Source: Planctomicrobium piriforme (GTDB lineage: Bacteria > Planctomycetota > Planctomycetia > Pirellulales > PNKZ01). Taken from it: a stretch of 12,126 nucleotides of DNA. The position numbers were made by a program, and so were the translations under genes. Where the stretch lies: the NCBI GenBank assembly GCA_945877965.1, contig CAMCTH010000078.1, positions 1 to 12,126 of the forward strand, given 5' to 3'. Below are positions 1 to 6,310 of this stretch, one piece after another; position 1 is the first letter of the stretch; each line of letters opens with the position of its first letter. Under the pieces are notes generated by a model. The model did not search any database and was not told the origin of the DNA. It was given only the letters and a program-made list of their open reading frames with translations.

Positions 1-322
1 CCGGGTGCGCTTTGAAGTCGGGTGCGGCGTTGACCATGCCCAACGTCTTGATCACGCGCTTGATCCGGTCGAGGCTACCGAGCGACGTCTTCAACGTCGT
101 CAGAATCACCAGGGCGCATTGTCGCGCGGCGGCGTAACCGGCGGCCTGATCGATTTCCGAACCGACGCGACCGGTCAGGAACGTCCCGTCGTTCGCCCAC
201 GGACCGTGGCCCGAGACGTAGCAGAGGTTGCCGACGATGACGACCGGCTTATAAACTCCGCCCGGCTTCGGCGGCGGCGGCAGGACCAAACCTAGTTCCT
301 TGATGCGGGCTTCAGCGCTCAT
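1..322 (-). CDS. RidA/YjgF-family protein, 3' end cut by window edge
   Basis: The frame opens at ATG 320-322 and runs off the left edge, giving 107 residues of a family whose members are usually about 130-155 long. The peptide begins MSAEARIKELGLVLPPPPKP and continues with VSGHGPW, a GRVGSEID stretch, the helix AAGYAAARQCALVILTTLK and VNAAPDF. This is the fold order of the RidA/YER057c/UK114 family, in the subgroup with a proline-rich N-terminus and a GHGP motif rather than the enzymatically best-studied E. coli-like subgroup. Family members are small trimeric cytosolic proteins. The classical ones hydrolyse reactive 2-aminoacrylate-type enamines/imines made by PLP enzymes. The Arg that marks active RidA deaminases lies in the part that is missing here, so activity cannot be judged. 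No signal peptide is visible. A good promoter lies upstream, and there is no clear ribosome binding site. Confidence 0.9.
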   Translation of the reverse strand, partial: MSAEARIKELGLVLPPPPKPGGVYKPVVIVGNLCYVSGHGPWANDGTFLTGRVGSEIDQAAGYAAARQCALVILTTLKTSLGSLDRIKRVIKTLGMVNAAPDFKAHP

Positions 323-346
323 GCGATTCACTCAACTTTGCGAGAA

Positions 347-368
347 GCCGCGGAGTTGCGTCCGCGGC
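347..368 (-). repeat. Perfect 7-bp hairpin in the leader of the RidA-family gene
   Basis: gccgcgg (347-353) and ccgcggc (362-368) are perfect inverted arms around an 8-base loop. The element falls inside the predicted 5' leader, ending about 25 bases before the start codon at 322. It is all G/C in the stem and should be stable in RNA. No U-tract follows, so it is not a standard terminator. It could be a leader structure or an operator. Confidence 0.55.
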
Positions 369-392
369 ACGATACGGTTTCAACGGACGCGG

Positions 393-421
393 ATTCTAAC
401 TCGCGCACCGCGTTGCGTAAA
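393..421 (-). promoter_or_regulatory. Probable promoter of the RidA-family gene
   Basis: On the minus strand, TTTACG (421-416) is followed by exactly 17 bases and then TAGAAT (398-393). This matches the sigma-70 consensus at 4/6 and 5/6 positions. Transcription would start near 386, leaving a leader of about 64 bases before the ATG at 322. The -35 box overlaps a small perfect hairpin, gttgc-gtaaa-gcaac at 412-426, which could help end transcription from the small membrane gene upstream. This is inferred from sequence only. Confidence 0.5.
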
Positions 422-427
422 GCAACC

Positions 428-450
428 CCCGTAGGCCGAGCCTGCAGCGG
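428..450 (+). repeat. GC-rich intergenic element, copy 1
   Basis: This segment lies directly after the stop codon of the small membrane gene. Its reverse complement reads CCGCTGCAGGCTCGGCCTAC. It resembles, in opposite orientation, the sequence at 783-798 on the other side of that gene (ccgcggctcggctacg). The two differ mainly by a TGCA insertion and one extra C. It may be a dispersed palindromic repeat typical of planctomycete intergenic DNA, but two imperfect copies are weak evidence. Confidence 0.35.
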
Positions 451-687
451 TTATTCGGCGTCGTTCGCTTCGCGCTCCAGTCGTCGCTTGCGCGACAAGA
501 GCATGAGTCCCCAAAACGCGAGGAAGCCGACCACGCAGCCGAACACGATGAAGAAGCGGCGCAGATCGTGCTGCAAAAAATTATCGCCCGAACGATCGAT
601 GCCGCCGTAGTACGAGCCGACGCCGTGCACCACGCCCCAACTGACGACGCCGAGCATGATGAGCAAAATGGGGCGCGACATCTTCAT
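451..687 (-). CDS. Small two-helix membrane protein, function unknown
   Basis: Seventy-eight residues with two clear hydrophobic segments. The first (about residues 5-26) reads ILLIMLGVVSWGVVHGVGSY. The second (about 45-65) starts at FFIVFGCVVGFLAFWGLML. Between them is a short polar loop containing GGIDRSGDNFLQHDLRR. The tail SRKRRLEREANDAE is strongly basic and then acidic, and by the positive-inside rule it should be cytoplasmic. Two ATG codons are possible, at 687 and 681 (MKM...); neither has a Shine-Dalgarno site. The ATG at 687 is kept, and no further in-frame ATG occurs before the upstream stop at 745-747. An extended -10 promoter about 75 bases upstream supports this being a real gene. 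I do not recognise the family and assign no function. Both neighbours are on the same strand but separated by 128 and 144 bases with promoter-like signals. Confidence 0.72.
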   Translation of the reverse strand: MKMSRPILLIMLGVVSWGVVHGVGSYYGGIDRSGDNFLQHDLRRFFIVFGCVVGFLAFWGLMLLSRKRRLEREANDAE

Positions 688-719
688 AGCCAGTCGACCA
701 AGATAGCGGGATGACGATG

Positions 720-753
720 GCGACGAGCGGCAACGTTGCCTCGCTCATCGTCG
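720..753 (-). repeat. Long imperfect dyad in the leader of the small membrane gene
   Basis: The centre is a perfect 12-base palindrome, ggcaacgttgcc (729-740). It is extended outward by gagc (725-728) pairing with gctc (743-746), and by a further cgac/gtcg pair past 2-base bulges. The dyad begins only a few bases after the transcription start predicted from the TATAAT at 763-768. In RNA it would form a bulged stem of up to about 12 pairs. It also lies about 80 bases after the stop of the sulfatase fusion gene. It could therefore be a leader hairpin, an operator or a read-through terminator, though no U-tract follows. Confidence 0.55.
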
Positions 754-762
754 TCGCTTCGT

Positions 763-771
763 ATTATAGCA
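763..771 (-). promoter_or_regulatory. Extended -10 promoter of the small membrane gene
   Basis: The minus strand reads TGC-TATAAT, a perfect TGnTATAAT extended -10 element, with the hexamer at 768-763. No convincing -35 box is found 16-18 bases upstream, which is normal for extended -10 promoters. The start would be near 756, giving a leader of about 69 bases before the ATG at 687. TATAAT stands out because the surrounding DNA is GC-rich. Confidence 0.55.
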
Positions 772-782
772 CGACGGGTCCA

Positions 783-798
783 CCGCGGCTCGGCTACG
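783..798 (+). repeat. GC-rich intergenic element, copy 2
   Basis: ccgcggctcggctacg is the counterpart of the element at 428-450, in opposite orientation, so the pair brackets the small membrane gene. It lies between the sulfatase fusion stop (832) and the extended -10 box. Nearby, gccgcg (807-812) can pair with cgcggc (785-790) to make a 6-bp stem across 16 bases, which might act as a weak terminator of the fusion gene. No U-tract is present. Confidence 0.35.
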
Positions 799-831
799 CC
801 CTGAGTGCCGCGATTCATCCGTGGATACTCG

Positions 832-3800
832 CTATTTCGGCTTCTGGAACATCGCGTGATTTCGATCGCCGCGCGAGAGCAAGTACGCCAACAGATCGAG
901 CAACTCATCTTCGTGCAGCACGTCGAGCAGGCCGGTCGGCATCATCGACGCCTTCGACGGGAACTGTTCCTCGACCGACTTCCGATCGACGTTCTCGATC
1001 GCTTGCGGGTCGAGCATGTTCGTGTTGATCTTCAAGGCGTCGCCGGCGAGGTTGATGATGCGGCCCGTGATGATCCGGCCGTCGGTTGTCACGATCGTGA
1101 CCGCTCCATATTGGTCGCTGATGACTTTGCTTGGTTCGAGAATCGATTCCAGAATGTCACGGACGCTGAAGCGACCGGCGAGGCTCGACAAGTCGGGCCC
1201 GACGGCGCCCCCTTCGCTATCGAAGCGATGGCAGGCGAAGCAATTGGCGGCCGCGAACATCTGCCGGCCGCGATTGAAATTGCGGCCGGAAATGCCGGAT
1301 TGCGTGAGTTGCATCACTTCGCCCATCGTCCATTTCTTGACGACGGGGCGCGGCGGGCCGACGGTGACGGGACCGGTCGTGACGACCGGCTTGGCATCGA
1401 TGATCGGCTGTAGCGCCGTCTTCTCCTCGGGCGTCAGCGTCGTTAGGGCGTCGTTCTTGATGCCGAGCACGAACAGCGCAAAGCTCGAACCGCCCTTATA
1501 GCCTGCTGCTTTGACGAACCATTCGAAGCACGTCTTGCGCAAGGCCGGGGTCCAGCCGGCCTTGAGTACGCGCAGAGCCCGAGCGTATTCGATCTGCTCC
1601 TCTTGCGTCGGAGCCGATTCGAGCAAGGCGACGGTCTTCGCCGCGACCGACGGCGCTTGCAAGTAGACGAGCAGGTTACAAAGTTCGGCGTTGACACGGC
1701 GATCTTCCGCCGGGAACAGCGCATCGAAACGGGCTGCGACGCGGGCGGCATCGGCCTCCGACGGCGGCCCGTAGCGATTGAACAGCACGTGATAGACGCG
1801 GAGGTAATCGACCTGCTCGTCGCGCGACAGGGCATTCCAATCGATCCGTTCCAGGCTCTTGAGGATCTCGGCGCCCAGCTTCGCATCCGGTGTTGCCTCG
1901 CCGGGCTGACGATGAAACGGACAACTTGCCGACGAGCGAACTAAGGCGAGCAGCGCGTGGATCGCCGCTCGCGGGTTCGTTTCCGCCAAGGCTTGCGCTT
2001 GCCACGAAGCGACGGGCTGATGCTCGATCGCGATGCGTGCTGCGTAGCGAAGCGCGCGATCTTCGTGCCCGAGATAGGGCCAGGCCGTCGCGACGGCCGA
2101 CGGATCGGGCCGATGCAAGGTTTCTAGTTTACGACGCAGCGCTCGCTGCGGGCTGCCGAGGTCGGGCTCGAGTCGCACGGGTCCCGTCGGTTCGCTGCCG
2201 ACGTACGTCACACGGTACAGACCCGACTGCGTCTTGCGGCCGCCGATCGCGAAGTAGAGCGCACCGTCATGCGGATTGACGAGCAGGTCGGTCAGCGGCA
2301 GCGGCGTGCCGGTGACGAACTCTTCGAGCTGACCCTTGTACGACGCGCCGTCCGGCGTCAGGTGCGTGGCGTACAGCTTGCCGTAGCTCCAATCGCAGAT
2401 GAACAGCGCCTCTTGATACTTCGCCGGAAACTTCGCGCCGTAGCCGAACGTCACGCCGGTCGGCGAACCGGGGCCGACGTTGACGACCGCGCCGAAACTG
2501 TCGGGATAGTAGTCGGGCCATTTGCCGGCGCCGTTGCGCCAGCCGAACTCGCCGCCGCTGAGCACGTGATTCACGCGCGTCGGTCGATACCACGGCGTGT
2601 TAATGTCCCACTCCATGTCGGCATCGTAGGTGAAGAGTTCTCCTTCGCGGTTCAGCGCGATGTCGTACTGATTCCGGAAGCCGACGGCGATCAGCTCCCA
2701 GTTCTTGGCATCGGGATCGATCCGGTAGATGCAGCCCCCGGGAGCGAGCACGCCGCGCATGAAGCCGCGTCCGTCGGGCATCCGCGGCAGCAAATGGTCT
2801 TCGCCCCAATTGAGCGGTACGCGCGAGTCGGCGATCTCGGTGAGCTTCGTTTGATTGCCGTACACGACGTACAGCGACTTGCCGTCGGGATGGGCCAGCA
2901 CGGCGTGCGGACCATGTTCGCCGCCTCCCGTCATCTTGCGGAGCGACTCGACCGTGTCGAGTTGGTCGTCGTCGTTCGTGTCGCGAACGCGATAGAGACC
3001 GTGCTCGTACTTCGTCCCCTTGTTCACGTTGACGTATAGGCTATCGAACGCCCAGAGCAGGCCTTGCGCTTCGCCGATCGGGACGTCGATCTTTTCGATC
3101 TGCGGTGCCGCAGTCTGATCGAGCGGCGGCAACGTCAAGCGATAGAGTCCGCCGTATTGGTCACAGACGATCAGCCGGCCTTTCGGGTCCAAGCACATGC
3201 AGACCCAGGAGCCTTCGACCTCTTTCGGCACGGTGTAGAGTAGTTCGACTTTGAAATCCTTGGCGACCTTCATGTCGGCGATCGGCGTCGCCGTCGGTGC
3301 GCGGAGTTTCGAATTCGCCGTGAAATTGTCGACGGTGACTTTCTGTCCCCAGGGACCTTTGCCGAGCGCGGCGATCGACTTTGCGGCGGGCCATTTCTTT
3401 TCGTCGTAACCGGGGCGCTTCCAATCGCCGTCGGCCGGGCCGTGCACGGCGCGCCACGTTTCGTCACTGACGATTCGCGTCGGCTGACCGCGGAACGGCT
3501 CGATGTCTAACTGCACGATGACGCCGCCTGCCCCGGAGTCGTTGCGGGCTTCGATGGCGATGACATGCTCACCGCGGCCGTCGGGATTGTCCTTCGTCAG
3601 CAGCAAGCTCGTCACGTCTTTGTAGACCGGCGTTTGCCAGGAGTCGCTCGTCAGCACGTCGCGCTCGTCGAGATAGACATTGATGCCGTCATCGCCGCTG
3701 ACGTAGATCCGCGCCGCCGTCACGCCGGCATTGAGCTTGAATTTCTTACGGAGCCAAACCCGTTCACGATCGGGCTGCGGCGCCGGCTCGGCGGCCCAAA

Positions 3801-5196
3801 TCCACTGCGGCGTCGGGAGTACTACGGCTTCGCCGGTCGCCGGCTTGGCCTTTTCTTTCTGCATGGCGGCCGGCTTGATCGCGCCGTTGGCCGTCGGCGA
3901 CCACCAAGCGTCGATATCCTTCGTCAGTTGAGCGACGACTTCGCCGTTTGCCTCGGCGAGGTTCTTGGTTTCGTGCGGATCGACGGAGAGATCGTAGAGT
4001 TGCACGACGGCCGTCGGTTCGTTCGCCCCGTGTGGGACGATCAACTTCCATTTGCCGGCGACGGTCCAACGATAGCGCAAGCTCGACGCCGGGTCATGAA
4101 CGTCGACGGCGTTGTGCGTAAATATCTCGCCGAAGATTTGCTTGCGGGCCGCGACGGCCGAGGCGTCGAGTAGATCGATCCCCTGCATCTCGGCGGTCGG
4201 CGTGAGGCCGCACGCCTTCAAGATCGTCGGGGCGAGGTCGATCGAATTGACGAGTTCATCGCGGATTTGCGGCTGGAGGCGGCCCGGCAGACGGAGCATG
4301 ATCGGCGTCCGCAGGCCGAACTCGTTCGGCGATTGCTTCGACTTCGGAGCGTAGTTCTTGCCGTTCGGCTCCTGGATCCAACCGTTGTCGGTCACATAGA
4401 TAACGAGCGTGTCGTCGCGCAGCTTCCGTTCGTCGAGGAAGTCGAAGAGTTGCCCGCACGTTTCGTCGCACCATTCGCACATCGCCCAGTACTTGGCGAT
4501 TTGCAACGTCGGCGCGAGCTTCTCGTATTTCTTCAGCAGACGTTCCGGCGGCGTGTGCGGCGTGTGGGGCATGAACGGCGCGTACCAGACGAAGAACGGC
4601 TTCTGGTCCTTCAGCGCGCCGTCGATGAAGTCGTACATCGGCTGCATCGTCTCGCGACCGATCGTCAGGCCTGCATCGCCGTGGCGGGTCCCTTCGGTCA
4701 TACCGTGGGTGAAGCCGCCGCGGGTGTATTTGCCTTCCCACCACTTGCCGGTCTGAAAACTCAGATAGCCGCGCTCACCGAGCAGCTTCGGCAACGTCGG
4801 CATCAAGTCGATGTATGCGATCTGTTCTTCGCGCAGCCGCTGGAACTCGCGAGCCCCGTTCGGGTCTCTCCGAGCGACCGGCGGATCGTTGCTCACGATC
4901 TTGTGCTGATGCGGATAAAGCCCGGAGTAGAGCGTCGCTAGACTCGGCCGGCAGAGACTGCTCGGCACATAGCCGTGACGGAACGTCAGCGACTCGGCCG
5001 CGAGGCGATCGAGCCGCGGCGTCTGAATATGCGGATGCCCCATGAAACCGAAGTCGGTGTAGCCCCAGTCATCGCCCACGATCATCACGACGTTGAGCGG
5101 ATTCTTGGAGTCGGCGGCGTGTGCGGATTGCGTCGCGAAACCGCAAGCGAATAGCGCAGTGAAGAGATTGAGCGAAAGGATGCGACGAATCGACAT
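832..5196 (-). CDS. Secreted sulfatase / PVC beta-propeller / c-type cytochrome fusion
   Basis: A protein of 1454 residues counted from ATG 5196. A longer reading starts at GTG 5232, but the ATG directly precedes a signal peptide (MSIRRILSLNLFTALFACGF, likely cleaved after AHA27). Domains in order: (1) type I sulfatase, about 33-440, with metal ligands D42/D43, FGly-type C82 in CRPSL, K151 in GKWWEG, H211 in MPHTPH, D270-N271 and K287; (2) jelly-roll-like domain, about 460-635, opening PQWIWAAEPAP; (3) PVC-type propeller resembling TIGR02604, about 640-1000, with GPHAVLAHPDG, VGFRNQYDIA and GGEFGWRNG; (4) helical HEAT-like region, about 1020-1270; (5) heme domain resembling TIGR02603, about 1300-1454, with CFACH at 1319-1323 and candidate axial Met1418/1419. 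Expected role, by inference: periplasmic desulfation of polysaccharide, linked to oxidation and electron transfer. Substrate unknown. The Arg of CxPSR and the His of GKWH are replaced by Leu86 and Trp153. Confidence 0.93.
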   Translation of the reverse strand: MSIRRILSLNLFTALFACGFATQSAHAADSKNPLNVVMIVGDDWGYTDFGFMGHPHIQTPRLDRLAAESLTFRHGYVPSSLCRPSLATLYSGLYPHQHKIVSNDPPVARRDPNGAREFQRLREEQIAYIDLMPTLPKLLGERGYLSFQTGKWWEGKYTRGGFTHGMTEGTRHGDAGLTIGRETMQPMYDFIDGALKDQKPFFVWYAPFMPHTPHTPPERLLKKYEKLAPTLQIAKYWAMCEWCDETCGQLFDFLDERKLRDDTLVIYVTDNGWIQEPNGKNYAPKSKQSPNEFGLRTPIMLRLPGRLQPQIRDELVNSIDLAPTILKACGLTPTAEMQGIDLLDASAVAARKQIFGEIFTHNAVDVHDPASSLRYRWTVAGKWKLIVPHGANEPTAVVQLYDLSVDPHETKNLAEANGEVVAQLTKDIDAWWSPTANGAIKPAAMQKEKAKPATGEAVVLPTPQWIWAAEPAPQPDRERVWLRKKFKLNAGVTAARIYVSGDDGINVYLDERDVLTSDSWQTPVYKDVTSLLLTKDNPDGRGEHVIAIEARNDSGAGGVIVQLDIEPFRGQPTRIVSDETWRAVHGPADGDWKRPGYDEKKWPAAKSIAALGKGPWGQKVTVDNFTANSKLRAPTATPIADMKVAKDFKVELLYTVPKEVEGSWVCMCLDPKGRLIVCDQYGGLYRLTLPPLDQTAAPQIEKIDVPIGEAQGLLWAFDSLYVNVNKGTKYEHGLYRVRDTNDDDQLDTVESLRKMTGGGEHGPHAVLAHPDGKSLYVVYGNQTKLTEIADSRVPLNWGEDHLLPRMPDGRGFMRGVLAPGGCIYRIDPDAKNWELIAVGFRNQYDIALNREGELFTYDADMEWDINTPWYRPTRVNHVLSGGEFGWRNGAGKWPDYYPDSFGAVVNVGPGSPTGVTFGYGAKFPAKYQEALFICDWSYGKLYATHLTPDGASYKGQLEEFVTGTPLPLTDLLVNPHDGALYFAIGGRKTQSGLYRVTYVGSEPTGPVRLEPDLGSPQRALRRKLETLHRPDPSAVATAWPYLGHEDRALRYAARIAIEHQPVASWQAQALAETNPRAAIHALLALVRSSASCPFHRQPGEATPDAKLGAEILKSLERIDWNALSRDEQVDYLRVYHVLFNRYGPPSEADAARVAARFDALFPAEDRRVNAELCNLLVYLQAPSVAAKTVALLESAPTQEEQIEYARALRVLKAGWTPALRKTCFEWFVKAAGYKGGSSFALFVLGIKNDALTTLTPEEKTALQPIIDAKPVVTTGPVTVGPPRPVVKKWTMGEVMQLTQSGISGRNFNRGRQMFAAANCFACHRFDSEGGAVGPDLSSLAGRFSVRDILESILEPSKVISDQYGAVTIVTTDGRIITGRIINLAGDALKINTNMLDPQAIENVDRKSVEEQFPSKASMMPTGLLDVLHEDELLDLLAYLLSRGDRNHAMFQKPK

Positions 5197-5240
5197 GAGA
5201 AGGCTCACGGCAGGGCAGGGTTCAGCGGGCACGAACGCCT

Positions 5241-5269
5241 AGTTTGAACCGCCGTCGCGGCAGTGTCAA
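5241..5269 (-). promoter_or_regulatory. Candidate promoter of the sulfatase fusion gene
   Basis: The minus strand has a consensus TTGACA (5269-5264), then 17 bases, then CAAACT (5246-5241). The -35 is perfect and the -10 poor (3/6). The start would fall near 5234, about 38 bases before the ATG at 5196. Both boxes overlap the arms of the post-uvrA hairpin. The weak -10 suggests a need for an activator or another sigma factor, or that the match is chance. Confidence 0.35.
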
Positions 5270-5272
5270 ACT
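5241..5272 (-). terminator. Hairpin after uvrA, possible terminator
   Basis: agtttga (5241-5247) and tcaaact (5266-5272) are perfect 7-base arms. Inside them, gccg (5251-5254) pairs with cggc (5258-5261) around a 3-base loop. The structure begins 19 bases past the uvrA stop codon, a usual position for a terminator. No U-tract follows, so it is at best a non-canonical intrinsic terminator. The -35 box of the next gene lies in its upstream arm. Confidence 0.5.
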
Positions 5273-5291
5273 TGCCGATTGCCGTGCCGGC

Positions 5292-6310
5292 TTACTTTTC
5301 CAGCACCGCAGCGGCGTGTTCGCGTAAGAAATCGCCGAGCGCTTCTTCGGCTACTTGATCGGCGTCGTTGAATTGCAACCGGACGACGTCGCGATCGGGG
5401 CGGTCTTTATCCATCGCCGGGTCGACGCCGAACTCCGTCACCCGACCGAGCGCGAACTTGTTCTTCGGCCCGTTCAGATGCAACTCAACGGCGTGCAACT
5501 TCTTCGTCTGAATCGTCGCCCAAGGGTCGCTCCGCCCCTTCAAGCAGTAGTGGACCAACTGTTGGTTGTTCCATAAGAACTGCCCTTCGTGCGTATCGCT
5601 GAGCAGCTCACAGAGTTCTTCGAGAACCTCGGTGTCCCAGGCGATTTTTTTGCCCGGCGGAAAACCCTTCCGCGCGAAGTGCCATTTCTGACCCAGCACC
5701 TTCCACGGCATCAGGCTCTCGCGCGATTGCTCGACCTTGTCGGTGAACTTGGTGAAGCCTTTGACGGCCGCCTCCAAAAAGTGCCAGAAGGACGGCTTGT
5801 CGATCTCGTTCCACGAGTGGACCTGCAGTTGCACTTCCTGCCACGGCCCGCGGAGATTCTTGCACTTCACACGCGGCTCGGTGCCGTAGACCGGCAGGTC
5901 GCGCATTTCGTTCAGCGGTTTGAGGTCGAGTTGTTCGACGAGCGTCTCGCGGCGGAACGTGCTCTTGGCGGTGCGGAACTTGAGTTTCAGCAGCCACTCT
6001 TCGCCGGTGACGGCATGGAAGAACCAGCCGTCGCTTTTGCGATCGGCCGAGATCTCGACCACCGAGCGAGCATTATAATTCGTTGGGCTGAAGTCGCCGA
6101 GTTCTTGGATCTTGTCGATCACCGCACCGAGGATCTTGCCGTCCCAGCGACACGGCTTGCCGTTGCGGGCCACGCGCTCTTGCGTGTGCCAACGTCGGCC
6201 GTCGATTTCCCACGGCATGCGGACTTCTTCGCCGACGTCGTTCAAGTCGACGTCGCCTGCTTGCGGCGCGACGGCGGCCGCCGGATCGTACGGCTTTCGT
6301 TCCAGGAACG
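5292..6310 (-). other. Duplicated unrecognised domain at the UvrA C-terminus
   Basis: About 340 residues follow the end of the second UvrA copy (SHTGEMLAPVL), where ordinary UvrA stops. The region contains two related units. Unit 1 begins MPWEIDGRRWH at 6218 and unit 2 begins MPWKVLGQKWH at 5711. Both continue with GKxxxWD, an amphipathic helix, a (K/R)SDxW motif, alternating hydrophobic strand-like residues, and a final FLxxA helix. They therefore share MPWx3Gx2WH and later landmarks over roughly 140-155 residues, which points to an old internal duplication. Trp and His are enriched; no zinc CxxC or nuclease motif is visible. I do not recognise the fold. A DNA- or partner-binding role is only a guess from context. 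Confidence 0.75.

Noticed and set aside
684..908. Minus-strand open frame of 74 codons ending at the start of the small membrane gene
   Set aside because: It overlaps the heme-domain end of the fusion gene in another frame, its peptide is Arg/Ser/Cys-rich, and the TATAAT box lies inside it. The stop/start overlap appears to be chance.
2269..3039. Plus-strand open frame of 256 codons opposite the propeller domain
   Set aside because: Antisense shadow of the fusion gene; low complexity and no family resemblance.
5176..5179. Lipoprotein signal (LFAC) in the fusion protein
   Set aside because: The residue before Ala is Phe, which fits lipobox rules poorly, and an AHA site for ordinary signal peptidase follows. 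Lipidation cannot be excluded but is not called.
832..5196. The fusion as two genes joined by a sequencing error
   Set aside because: The frame is continuous for over 4 kb, the linker has normal codon use, and no stop, internal start with promoter or frame change is seen at the junction.
5230..5232. GTG as the start codon of the sulfatase fusion
   Set aside because: It adds 12 residues in front of a good signal peptide and would lie almost at the predicted transcript start. ATG 5194-5196 starts directly at the signal peptide.
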